Made by a program: the position numbers and the translations under genes. A stretch of 9,620 nucleotides of DNA, taken from the NCBI GenBank assembly GCA_049522565.1, contig JBEKNT010000412.1:1-9620 (forward strand), in the 5' to 3' direction. Below the pieces are notes generated by a model, which worked only from the letters and a program-made list of their open reading frames with translations, searched no databases and was not told the origin of the DNA. Origin of the DNA: JASHVB01 sp049522565. Lineage in GTDB: Bacteria; Pseudomonadota; Alphaproteobacteria; Acetobacterales; Acetobacteraceae. Shown here piece by piece: positions 1-7,093 of the stretch. Position 1 is the stretch's first letter, and every line of letters starts with the position of its first letter.

Positions 1-842
1 GCGATGTCCTGCGGGGTGGAGACGATCACCGCACCGGACAGCGCCACCCGCTGCGCCATGGTCAGTTGCGCGTCGCCGGTGCCCGGCGGCATGTCCACCA
101 CCATCACGTCCAGCGGACCCCATTCCACCTGCCCCATCATCTGCTCCAGCGCGCCCATCACCATCGGGCCGCGCCAGATCATCGGGGTCTCCTCCTCGAC
201 CAGGAAGCCGATCGACATGCAAGACAGGCCCCACGCCTGCAACGGGATCATCTTGTCCCCCCGTACCTCCGGCTTGCGATTCAGCCCCAGCATGCGCGGC
301 AGGCTCGGGCCGTAGATGTCGGCGTCGAGCAGCCCCACTCGGTGACCCTGCTGCGCCAGCGCCACGGCGAGGTTCACCGCCACGGTGGATTTCCCCACCC
401 CGCCCTTGCCGGAGGCCACCGCGACGATCGCCTTCACGTCCGGCAGCAGCAGTGCCGGCTTCTGCCCGCCCGGCTGGCCGTGGCCATGGCCGTGGCCGTG
501 CCCCCCGGGCCCATGACCACCCCCCTGCCCTTGCCGCCCGCCCTGCCCGCCGGGGGGCTGGGCCGCCGCCTGCCGCGGCGCCGCAGCACCGGGCGCCTTG
601 TGCGCCGTCAGCACCGCGGTGGCGTTGGTGATCCCGGGCTGGTGCCGCAGCAGCGCCTCCACCTCGCGCCGCACCGGCTCCATTTCCGCAGCGTGCGCGC
701 GGTCGGTGAGCAAGGACACCTGCACCAGGCCGTCACGCTCCTCGATGCCCTCGACCAGGCCGGCACTGACGATGTCGACGCCGGTGGCGGGATGCTTGAT
801 CGCGCGCAATGCCTCGCGCAAAGCGTCTTGTGGGGCGGCCAT
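1..842 (-). CDS. mrp: Mrp/ApbC family Fe-S cluster carrier ATPase, 5' part (partial)
   Basis: P-loop ATPase of the Mrp/NBP35 group, cytoplasmic proteins that bind and hand on Fe-S clusters. The start codon is at 842-840 and 280 codons are visible before the left edge; the usual length is about 360-390, so the C-terminal part with the cluster-binding CxxC is outside the window. Residues 1 to about 90 form a MIP18/DUF59-like domain (DALREALRAIKHPATGVDIV near the start). A linker rich in Gly, Gln and His follows, with HGHGHGH around residues 115-121. The deviant Walker A motif GKGGVGKST lies at residues 145-153, followed by LLDADIYGPS and, further on, VVDMPPGTGD (Walker B/switch II type). Family identity is clear from these motifs. 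The gene is divergent from hflK, sharing a 177-bp gap. A weak AGGAT stands upstream of the start. The His-rich linker is the unusual part. Confidence 0.95.
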   Translation of the reverse strand, partial: MAAPQDALREALRAIKHPATGVDIVSAGLVEGIEERDGLVQVSLLTDRAHAAEMEPVRREVEALLRHQPGITNATAVLTAHKAPGAAAPRQAAAQPPGGQGGRQGQGGGHGPGGHGHGHGHGQPGGQKPALLLPDVKAIVAVASGKGGVGKSTVAVNLAVALAQQGHRVGLLDADIYGPSLPRMLGLNRKPEVRGDKMIPLQAWGLSCMSIGFLVEEETPMIWRGPMVMGALEQMMGQVEWGPLDVMVVDMPPGTGDAQLTMAQRVALSGAVIVSTPQDI

Positions 843-885
843 GGCGCAATCCTATTGCTGCGGCCGGGCCAATCCCGACCGAGAT

Positions 886-917
886 GTGTTGCAAACACGC
901 CCCAGTGAGCCGATAAG
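886..917 (+). promoter_or_regulatory. Possible hflK promoter overlapping a small palindrome
   Basis: In the gap between the divergent mrp and hflK genes, TTGCAA (889-894) and GATAAG (912-917) are 17 bp apart, each matching the sigma-70 consensus at 4 of 6 positions. The -35-like hexamer lies in a 13-nt near-palindrome, GTGTT GCA AACAC (886-898), which could be an operator for either gene. This is pattern matching only; weak matches are frequent. Confidence 0.25.
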
Positions 918-1019
918 GCAGCCCGCCGTGACGCCGGTGCCAGCCGATATGGCGCAGGACGCACGTTCCGCCAACGCCCCTCTCGGGCGCGCGGCCAGAC
1001 AGGAGCGACGATCGTCTCA

Positions 1020-2291
1020 ATGAACAGCGGCGGACCCATCGTGGTCCAGAGCGGCCAGGGTCCCTGGGGGTTCCCGCCGAGTGGTTCCGGCAACGGCTCG
1101 GGCCGGCCACCGCCCGGCGGTGGCGGTCCGTGGGGCGGCGGCGGCGGTCCGGGTGGCCCTCGCCCCGGCGGCGGGCGGCCCGGTGGACCCGGTCCGATCC
1201 CCGACATCGACATGCTCATCGCCCGCCTGCAAGCCGCGATTCGCAGCCTGCTTGGCGGCGGCGGCGGCGGACCGCGCATGCGCTTCACCGGCGGCCGGCC
1301 GTTGCTGCTGCTCGGCCTGGCGGTGATCGTGCTGTGGCTCGCCAGCAGCTTCTACCGCGTGCAGCCGGACGAACTTGGCGTGGTGATGCGCTTCGGCGCC
1401 TATAGCTATCGCACCGATCCGGGCCTGCACTGGCACCTGCCCTGGCCGATCGAGCATGTCCTGCTCCCCGCGGTCACCCGCATCAACCGCACCGAGATCG
1501 GCTATCGCTCGGGTGCCCAGCAGACCGAAGTCACCGGCGGCGAACCGGGCGGGCGCGACGTGCCCTCGGAAAGCCTGATGCTCACCGGCGACGAGAACAT
1601 CATCGACATCAACCTCACGGTGTTCTGGAAGATCAACAACGCGGCGGACTACCTGTTCAACACCCGCGACCCGGACAACCTGGTCAAGGCGATCGCGGAA
1701 AGCTCGATCCGCGAGGTCATCGGCCGCACGCCGATCCAGCCGGCGCTGACCCAGCTCCGCGCCCAGATCGAAAACGACGTGCATGCGCAGACCCAGCAGA
1801 TCCTCGACCGCTACAAGGCCGGCATCGACGTCACCCAGGTGCAGTTGCAGCGGGTCGATCCACCCGACGCGGTGATCGAGAGCTTCCGTGACGTGCAGCG
1901 TGCCAACACCGACGCCGAGCGCATGCGCAACGAGGCCGAGGCGTACCATAACGACATCGTGCCACGCGCCCGCGGCGACGCCGCCCGCATCGTGGCCGAG
2001 GGCCAGGGTGCCAAGCAGGCGGCGGTGGCGCAGGCCACCGGCCAGGCGCAGCAGTTCGACGCGGTGCTGAAGGCCTACCAGGCGGCCAAGGACGTCACGC
2101 TCCAGCGGATGTATCTCGACACCATGCAGGACATTCTGGCGCACTCGCAGCCGCTGGTGGTGGACGACCGGCTGAAGGGCCTGGTACCGTTCATGCCGAT
2201 CAACCCGCCGCCGCCGGGTCGCCCGGCCGCCGCGCCGCCACCGCCTTCCACCGCCGCCGCCCCCGGCCTGTCGCAGGGGCCGGCCCGATGA
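1020..2291 (+). CDS. hflK: HflK, SPFH/band-7 membrane protein (FtsH modulator subunit)
   Basis: 423 residues. In characterised bacteria HflK and HflC form a large inner-membrane assembly around the FtsH protease and restrain its action on membrane substrates. Visible here: a Gly/Pro-rich N-terminal tail (about residues 1-60), a short helix, one transmembrane segment at about 94-110 (PLLLLGLAVIVLWLAS), then the SPFH domain opening with YRVQPDELGVVMRFG. A long Ala/Glu/Arg-rich helical stretch, likely coiled coil, spans about 285-370, and the protein ends in a Pro/Ala-rich tail. HflK's usual N-terminal proline/glycine-rich region and its place before hflC fix the identity. AGGAG at 1001-1005 is 14 nt before the ATG, a long spacing, but no better start exists and no in-frame upstream extension is evident. 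The stop overlaps the hflC start as ATGA, so translation is probably coupled. Confidence 0.96.
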   Translation: MNSGGPIVVQSGQGPWGFPPSGSGNGSGRPPPGGGGPWGGGGGPGGPRPGGGRPGGPGPIPDIDMLIARLQAAIRSLLGGGGGGPRMRFTGGRPLLLLGLAVIVLWLASSFYRVQPDELGVVMRFGAYSYRTDPGLHWHLPWPIEHVLLPAVTRINRTEIGYRSGAQQTEVTGGEPGGRDVPSESLMLTGDENIIDINLTVFWKINNAADYLFNTRDPDNLVKAIAESSIREVIGRTPIQPALTQLRAQIENDVHAQTQQILDRYKAGIDVTQVQLQRVDPPDAVIESFRDVQRANTDAERMRNEAEAYHNDIVPRARGDAARIVAEGQGAKQAAVAQATGQAQQFDAVLKAYQAAKDVTLQRMYLDTMQDILAHSQPLVVDDRLKGLVPFMPINPPPPGRPAAAPPPPSTAAAPGLSQGPAR

Positions 2292-3166
2292 ACCGCGCCG
2301 TCATCGCCCTGATCGCCCTGCTGGTGGTGCTGCTGGTCATCGTCGATTCCAGCCTGTTCACCGTCGATCAGACCGAACAAGTGCTGATCACCCAGTTCGG
2401 CGACCCGGTACGGGTGATTACCGAGCCGGGTCTGCACGTGAAGGTGCCGATCACGCAGACCGTCATCCCGTTCGACAAGCGCTTGCTCGCCGTCGAGTTG
2501 CCCGGCGAGGAAGTGATCCTGGGCGACCAGCGCCGGCTGATCGTCGACAGTTTCGTGGTGTTCCGCATCAAGGATGCGCTGAAATACTACCAGGCGGTCG
2601 GCCCGGGCCAGTTCGCCATCCAGAGCAGATTGAACTCGATCGTCACGGCCAGCTTGCGCAGGGTGCTGGGCAACAACCAGTTGCTCGACGTGCTGTCGGC
2701 CGATCGCGAGCGGATCATGGCGTCCATCCGCGACCAGGTGAACGCCGAAATGCCCGGCTTCGGCGTGTCGGTCGAGGACGTGCGCATCCGCCGCGCCGAC
2801 CTGCCACAGGAGAACACGCAGGCGATCCTGTCGCGCATGCAGTCCGAGCGGCAGCGTGTCGCCGCCCAGGCCCGCGCGGAAGGCGCCGAGGCCTCGGCAA
2901 AGATCCGCGCCGACGCCGAACGCGAGCGTACCGTGCTGCTGGCCGAGGCCCGCGCCACCGCCGACCGCCTGCGCGGCGAGGGCGAGGCCGGCGCCATCGC
3001 CATCTATGCCCAGGCGTTCAGCCAGGACTCGTGGTTCTTCGGCGTCTGGCGCACCCTGCAAGGCTATCGCGACGCCTTCGCCACCGGCGCCGCGCGGCTG
3101 GTGATCACCCCGGACAACGCATATTTGCGCTACCTCCAGGCAGCCCCGACACCACCCGGCCCGTGA
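2288..3166 (+). CDS. hflC: HflC, SPFH/band-7 membrane protein (FtsH modulator subunit)
   Basis: 292 residues, the normal size for HflC, the partner of HflK. A single N-terminal membrane anchor lies at about residues 4-19 (AVIALIALLVVLLVIV), followed by the SPFH domain with the typical opening FTVDQTEQVLITQFG and EPGLHVKVP. Residues about 170-235 are a charged Ala/Glu/Arg-rich helix (SERQRVAAQARAEGAEASAK), the coiled-coil part. The C-terminal region contains the family-typical FFGVWRTLQGYRDAF, absent from HflK, which separates the two paralogs. The ATG overlaps the hflK stop by four bases. By hand count 43 of the first 50 codons end in G or C, a useful reference for the GC-poorer pair downstream. 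Both proteins would sit in the inner membrane with their bulk outside the cytoplasm, as known for the E. coli complex. Confidence 0.96.
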   Translation: MNRAVIALIALLVVLLVIVDSSLFTVDQTEQVLITQFGDPVRVITEPGLHVKVPITQTVIPFDKRLLAVELPGEEVILGDQRRLIVDSFVVFRIKDALKYYQAVGPGQFAIQSRLNSIVTASLRRVLGNNQLLDVLSADRERIMASIRDQVNAEMPGFGVSVEDVRIRRADLPQENTQAILSRMQSERQRVAAQARAEGAEASAKIRADAERERTVLLAEARATADRLRGEGEAGAIAIYAQAFSQDSWFFGVWRTLQGYRDAFATGAARLVITPDNAYLRYLQAAPTPPGP

Positions 3167-3191
3167 CCCGAACCCGGCCTCCGATTACACT
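3163..3191 (+). promoter_or_regulatory. Possible promoter for the DegP-type protease gene
   Basis: GTGACC (3163-3168, overlapping the hflC stop codon) and TACACT (3186-3191) are separated by 17 bp and match the sigma-70 hexamers at 4 of 6 positions each. This would let the protease gene be expressed apart from hflKC. No heat-shock-type signature is convincing. Confidence 0.3.
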
Positions 3192-3206
3192 GCTGGCCGT
3201 CGAGCC

Positions 3207-3239
3207 GCCCGCTGCATTGCCGTGAGGCAATGGCCGGGC
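3207..3239 (+). other. Hairpin with GTGA loop in the leader of the protease gene
   Basis: CATTGCC and GGCAATG (3215-3221 and 3226-3232) form a perfect 7-bp stem closed by a GTGA loop of GNRA type. After a two-base bulge the stem can extend to 3207-3212 with 3233-3239 (imperfect). It has no T-run, so it is a poor intrinsic terminator. It could be a leader structure or an mRNA-stability element between hflC and the protease gene. Confidence 0.4.
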
Positions 3240-3271
3240 CATATGCGGCCTGTCCGCCAGGAACCCTGACC

Positions 3272-4822
3272 ATGCGCCTGATCCGCTCCGCCACCGCCCG
3301 CGCCGCCCTGCTCGGCGTTTCCACCCTGTTCGCCATGCCGCTCGCGGCGGGGCTGCCGGTGACGCCGGCCTATGCCCGCGGCGCGCCCGACAGCTTCGCC
3401 GACCTCGCGGCCAAGCTGCTGCCCGCGGTGGTGAACGTCTCCTCCAGCCAACTGGTGACCGCACATAACGGCGGCCCGGGTGGGCCGGGCCCCGGGCCGG
3501 ACATGCCGCTGTTCCCGCCGGGCTCGCCGTTCGAGCAATTCTTCAAGGATTTCCTCAATCGCAACCACCCGGGCGGCCAGGGCGGCCAGGGCGGCGACCA
3601 GCCGGCGCCGGAGCGGCGGATGCAAAGCCTCGGGTCGGGCTTCATCATCGACCCCTCCGGGCTGATCGTGACCAACAACCACGTCATCGACGGCGCCGAC
3701 GAGATCAACGTGACCTTGCAGGACAACACCACGCTGAAGGCCACCGTGGTCGGCCGCGACGAGACCGGCGACATCGCGCTGCTGAAGGTGAAGCCGGACA
3801 AGCCGTTGCCGGCGGTGCAGTTCGGCGATTCCGACACGCAGCGGGTCGGCGACTGGGTGCTGGCGATCGGCAACCCGTTCGGCCTGGGCGGCTCGGTCAC
3901 CGCCGGCATCGTGTCGGCGCGCGGCCGCAACATCCACCAGGGGCCGTACGACGACTTCATCCAGACCGACGCGGCGATCAACCGCGGCAATTCCGGCGGC
4001 CCGCTGTTCAACATGGACGGCCAGGTGATCGGCATGAACACCGCGATCTACTCGCCGTCCGGCGGGTCGATCGGCATCGGCTTCTCGATCCCGTCCAACA
4101 TGGTGAAGAACGTCGTCGCCCAGTTGAAGGATTTCGGCCATCCGCGGCGCGGCTGGCTGGGCGTGCGGATCCAGCAGGTGACGCCCGATATCGCCGAGAG
4201 CCTGGGCCTGAAGGACGCGACCGGCGCGATGGTGGCCGGCGTGAACGACGGCGGACCGGCCGACAAGGCGCAGATCCACAACGGCGACATCATCCTGAAG
4301 TTCAACAATCAGGACGTGAAGGACATGCACGCTCTGCCGCGTATCGTGGCGGATTCCGAGGTCGGGCAGTCGGTGCCGGTGGTGCTGTGGCGCGACGGCA
4401 AGGAGGTGACGCTGCAAGCGACTCTGGCCGAGAAGCCGGACGACACGCAGCAGGTCGCCGCCACGACAGGGACCCCGGCCGTCAAGCCCCCCACGCCGGT
4501 GGATATCGCCGGGCTGGGGCTGAAAGTGGCGCCGATCTCGCAAGACCTGAAGGACAAGTATCAGCTCAACGCCGACCAGAAGGGCGTGGTGGTCACCGAC
4601 GTCTCGCCGAATGGCCCGGCTGCCGAGCGCGGCCTGAAGCCAGGCGACGTGGTGGTCGAGGTGCAGCAGGGCGAGGTCGGCTCGGTGGACGACGTGCAGA
4701 AGCGGATCGACGCCGTGCGCAAGGAGAACCGCAAGTCGGTGCTGCTGCTGATCCAGCGGCAGGACGGGCTGCAATGGGTGCCGCTGTCGCTGTCGAGCGA
4801 CAAGGACAAGGCGCCGGGATAG
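3272..4822 (+). CDS. degP: DegP/HtrA-family periplasmic serine protease (Do type)
   Basis: 516 residues from the chosen start. Periplasmic protease/chaperone that degrades misfolded envelope proteins. A Sec signal peptide covers residues 1-35 (MRLIRSATARAALLGVSTLF, then a likely cut after AYA). The trypsin-like domain carries the full triad: His137 in TNNHVIDG, Asp167 in GDIALLKV and Ser241 in NRGNSGGPL. A Gly/Gln-rich insert at about 99-113 corresponds to the LA-loop region. Two PDZ domains follow, at about 292-385 (RRGWLGVRI; GPADKAQIHNGDIILKFN) and about 410-510 (GPAAERGLKPGDVVVEV), so this is a two-PDZ Do-type enzyme rather than DegS. An in-frame ATG exists at 3230, but the ATG at 3272 has AGGAA eight bases upstream and is followed at once by the signal peptide. 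It is close behind hflC, a neighbourhood common in alphaproteobacteria. DegQ or MucD are alternative names. Confidence 0.95.
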   Translation: MRLIRSATARAALLGVSTLFAMPLAAGLPVTPAYARGAPDSFADLAAKLLPAVVNVSSSQLVTAHNGGPGGPGPGPDMPLFPPGSPFEQFFKDFLNRNHPGGQGGQGGDQPAPERRMQSLGSGFIIDPSGLIVTNNHVIDGADEINVTLQDNTTLKATVVGRDETGDIALLKVKPDKPLPAVQFGDSDTQRVGDWVLAIGNPFGLGGSVTAGIVSARGRNIHQGPYDDFIQTDAAINRGNSGGPLFNMDGQVIGMNTAIYSPSGGSIGIGFSIPSNMVKNVVAQLKDFGHPRRGWLGVRIQQVTPDIAESLGLKDATGAMVAGVNDGGPADKAQIHNGDIILKFNNQDVKDMHALPRIVADSEVGQSVPVVLWRDGKEVTLQATLAEKPDDTQQVAATTGTPAVKPPTPVDIAGLGLKVAPISQDLKDKYQLNADQKGVVVTDVSPNGPAAERGLKPGDVVVEVQQGEVGSVDDVQKRIDAVRKENRKSVLLLIQRQDGLQWVPLSLSSDKDKAPG

Positions 4823-5110
4823 GACGATTCGGTTCGCGTAGGGCGGAACAGCGCAGCGCTCTCCACTGGTGCTCGGCACGTCGCCGACCGCGTGGTGCGG
4901 TAAAGTCCGACAAGCCGGACGCGGGAGCCGCCGCTTCCCAGGGTTGGTGTCTCGCCCTCGATGACGGGGGCCGCTCCGGCCGGGTCCCGTCGGGGCGTCG
5001 GCACAGCGGATCGGCGTCGATCGTGGCAGTCCGCACCCCGGACCTTGGCGCGATATAAAGTGCTAGACTCCGACGCTGCTTTTTAAGTAGCATAAAGGTT
5101 GGGGGTTTCT
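4823..5110. other. Intergenic stretch between degP and the SGNH/GSCFA pair
   Basis: No gene or tRNA is seen. It holds a small palindrome AGCGCAGCGCT within TAGGGCGGAACAGCGCAGCG (from 4839), which resembles half of a dispersed extragenic palindrome I remember from proteobacteria (low confidence). It also has a 5-bp hairpin GTCCG/CGGAC (4905-4909 and 4916-4920). A larger imperfect hairpin pairs ACGGG (4964-4968) with CCCGT (4986-4990), with GGCC/GGCC inside. Any of these could end the degP transcript, but none has a T-run. From about 5050 the sequence becomes distinctly AT-richer. Confidence 0.4.
5061..5069 (+). promoter_or_regulatory. Possible extended -10 promoter for the SGNH/GSCFA pair
   Basis: TGCTAGACT fits an extended -10 (TGn followed by TAGACT, 4 of 6 to TATAAT), 41 bp before the ATG of the next gene and in the locally AT-rich stretch. 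No good -35 lies at 16-18 bp. TTGGCG at 5045-5050 is only 14 bp away. Confidence 0.25.
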
Positions 5111-5881
5111 ATGCTGCAGGTCGTTTGCGTCGGCGCGAGTCATTTACATTCGCTTCGCCACGCGTACGCTCTACGCCAGCGTAGCGGCGAGATCGACTTC
5201 GCTTTCAAGATCTTTCAGTTGCTGGAAGATCGCTATAAGCCCGGGTACACTTCCGTAGATGGACAGAACGTTTTCAATGAAAATTTTGGAATAGATTTCC
5301 AGGAGTATTTGGAGACGTCAAAACCGTCAGCCGTGTTCACCTATTTGGGGGGCGCTGAGCACGCGCTGTTGTCCTTGACGAAGAGTCCTCGTCCATTTGA
5401 TTTCTATATTCCCGGCGAGGACGTACAACCTGACCTGAATTCAGAAATCATCCCATACGATCTGATGCTGGCAACGTGTCGGTACCGTGTCAGTAACATG
5501 AGTCCGTGGTTTCCCCATCTTCGCAGCTTCACGAAACTGCCGCTTTATCAAGTCGGGCCTCCGCCGCCGATCGCTGGAGACGACCATATCACGCTGCAGG
5601 CGGACCCCGTCTTCAGTGAGGCGATTGCCCGGTATGGTGTCGCACCAGCAAGACTTCGCGCCAAGGTCTGGGAGGTCTGCAATACCGCTATGCGGCGTGT
5701 GTGCGAGGAGAATCTGGTGCATTTCGTCGCGCCTATTGCCGAAGCGCGCGATGCAGATGGCTGCCTTCTTTTGCAGTATCGCAGCCACGATGCGTTACAT
5801 GCAAATGCCGCCTATGGCGATCTGATGCTCGACCGGATTGTGCAGATTGCCCGCGAACGCCGGGACACGGAGAGCATATGA
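5111..5881 (+). CDS. SGNH-hydrolase-like protein, function unknown
   Basis: 256 residues from the ATG at 5111. No precise family is recognised. The N-terminus MLQVVCVGASHLHSL (Ser10) looks like the nucleophile block of SGNH/GDSL esterases, and DALHANAAYGD near the C-terminus (Asp227, His230) fits the Asp-x-x-His block. The middle has YLGGAEHALL (residues 78-87), roughly where other blocks would fall, but no clear GxND. No signal peptide or membrane segment is visible, so it is probably cytoplasmic. A TTG at 5099 would add four residues; the ATG has GGGGG five bases upstream and AAAGG twelve upstream and is preferred. The stop overlaps the start of the GSCFA gene (ATGA), so the two are co-translated and likely work together. 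Codon use is unlike the neighbours: by hand count only about 49 of the first 80 codons end in G or C, and TTA, CTA and ATA occur, suggesting acquisition. Confidence 0.85.
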   Translation: MLQVVCVGASHLHSLRHAYALRQRSGEIDFAFKIFQLLEDRYKPGYTSVDGQNVFNENFGIDFQEYLETSKPSAVFTYLGGAEHALLSLTKSPRPFDFYIPGEDVQPDLNSEIIPYDLMLATCRYRVSNMSPWFPHLRSFTKLPLYQVGPPPPIAGDDHITLQADPVFSEAIARYGVAPARLRAKVWEVCNTAMRRVCEENLVHFVAPIAEARDADGCLLLQYRSHDALHANAAYGDLMLDRIVQIARERRDTESI

Positions 5882-6954
5882 GCCAGCATCCATACCGGAC
5901 ACTTCCAGAGCACTGCTTTTGGACCGAGGCGGTCGCCAATCGGAAGAGATCGGACGTGGACCCGGTGCTCACAGCGAAATTCGCGCTTGCGCGCGATGAT
6001 CGCATTGCAACCGCCGGCAGTTGTTTTGCGCAACATATTGCGCGCCACTTGCGGGGACATGGCTTCAACTATTTCGTTGCGGAGACGGCGCACCCGCTGG
6101 AGCACCTGGCTGACAAATTTGGCTACGGCGTGTTCTCGGCCCGTTACGGCAATATCTACACGTCTCGACAGCTCATTCAGATGCTGCAGCGCGCATACGG
6201 CTCGTTCTTTCCCGTTGAAGACTGCTGGCAGCGGAAGGATGGACGCCTGATTGACCCATTCCGTCCGCAGATACAGCCCGACGGCTTCGTGTCGAAGGCC
6301 GAGTATGAGTCCGACCGACGCCAACACTTCGCCGCGGTCCGTCGTATGGTTGAAGAGATGGACGTTTTCGTCTTCACCCTGGGTCTTACGGAGACTTGGA
6401 TATCGCGCGGTGACGGTGCGGCCTACCCGCTTTGTCCAGGCGTTGCGGGCGGAGAATTCGACCCCGCCCGGCATGAGTTCGTCAATTTGCGAGCGGCGGA
6501 GGTGAGCGCCGATATGCGGGAGGCGTTCAGCTTTATCCGCGCCCGCAACTCCCGTGTCCGCTTCATTGTCACAGTCTCGCCGGTGCCGTTGATTGCAACC
6601 GCAGATGACCGTCATGTCCTGGTTTCAACCACGTACTCGAAGTCCGCACTGCGCGTTGCTTGCGAGGAGCTTGCGGCCGACTACCAGGATGTTGCCTATT
6701 TTCCCGCTTACGAAGTGATCACTGGCAGCTACACTCGCGGCCAGTATTTTGCCTCCGATCTCCGCTCTGTCACCGAAGATGGCGTCGGGCACGTCATGCA
6801 CCTCTTCATGAAGCACTACGCACGCGATCGACGGGAGCCGCCGGACGATACGGCCTCTCGCAGTTCGGAAGGCGACGCCGCGGGTTCGCGCCAGTCGCAG
6901 ATCATCAAGAACATTGTGGAGGTCATGTGCGACGAGGAGGCGTTGCGGCGATAA
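5878..6954 (+). CDS. GSCFA-domain protein (SGNH-like, putative esterase/acyltransferase)
   Basis: 358 residues. The namesake motif is present as RIATAGSCFAQHIARHL, residues 42-58, with Ser48 the presumed nucleophile. Other family-like stretches are FVFTLGLTETW (164-174), VSPVPL (233-238) and YFPAYEVI (274-281). FASDLRSVTEDGVGHVMHLF (291-310) could supply the catalytic Asp294 and His305. GSCFA proteins belong to the SGNH/PC-esterase-like clan and are largely uncharacterised; some sit in polysaccharide clusters, so O-acyl transfer or removal on a glycan is a reasonable but unproved guess. No signal peptide or membrane segment is visible. The ATG overlaps the upstream stop by four bases. A longer frame open from GTG 5701 is rejected because it would overlap the upstream gene by 180 bases. 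Base composition matches the upstream partner rather than degP or serB. No sugar transferase or transporter accompanies the pair here. Confidence 0.88.
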   Translation: MSQHPYRTLPEHCFWTEAVANRKRSDVDPVLTAKFALARDDRIATAGSCFAQHIARHLRGHGFNYFVAETAHPLEHLADKFGYGVFSARYGNIYTSRQLIQMLQRAYGSFFPVEDCWQRKDGRLIDPFRPQIQPDGFVSKAEYESDRRQHFAAVRRMVEEMDVFVFTLGLTETWISRGDGAAYPLCPGVAGGEFDPARHEFVNLRAAEVSADMREAFSFIRARNSRVRFIVTVSPVPLIATADDRHVLVSTTYSKSALRVACEELAADYQDVAYFPAYEVITGSYTRGQYFASDLRSVTEDGVGHVMHLFMKHYARDRREPPDDTASRSSEGDAAGSRQSQIIKNIVEVMCDEEALRR

Positions 6955-7071
6955 GGTCCGGCGATTGTCGAACTTGCCGCGCCGGGTAGCGTACGCCAGC
7001 GATGAGCCGACGATGCGGCGGGCCGTGCCCCTCCGGCAAATGGGAAGCGTGGGTGCCGCGCAGACCTGAAC

Positions 7072-7091
7072 GTCCGCCACAAGCTGCGGAC
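7072..7091 (-). terminator. Possible terminator hairpin just after serB
   Basis: GTCCGC (7072-7077) and GCGGAC (7086-7091) form a perfect 6-bp stem with an 8-nt loop, two bases beyond the serB stop on the minus strand. The position suits an intrinsic terminator, but only GTTC follows, not a T-run. It could also help end the GSCFA transcript from the other side. Confidence 0.35.
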
Positions 7092-7093
7092 AC

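Noticed and set aside
66..908. 280-codon plus-strand frame at the left end
   Set aside because: Antisense to the mrp gene, and its product is a low-complexity His/Arg/Pro-rich sequence.
1017..2144. 375-codon minus-strand frame opposite hflK
   Set aside because: Antisense shadow of a clear SPFH protein; no recognisable domain.
3185..4879. 564-codon open frame on the minus strand opposite degP
   Set aside because: It lies exactly antisense to a protease with full catalytic triad and PDZ domains. Its His/Arg/Asp/Val-rich, motif-free product is the usual mirror of a gene with high GC at third positions.
4823..5098. tRNA as an integration site for the GC-poor pair
   Set aside because: No cloverleaf or TTCGA-type T-arm with a matching acceptor stem could be found on either strand.
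5701..6954. Longer GSCFA protein starting at GTG 5701
   Set aside because: The added 59 residues would overlap the upstream gene out of frame; the ATG at 5878 with stop-start overlap is far more natural.
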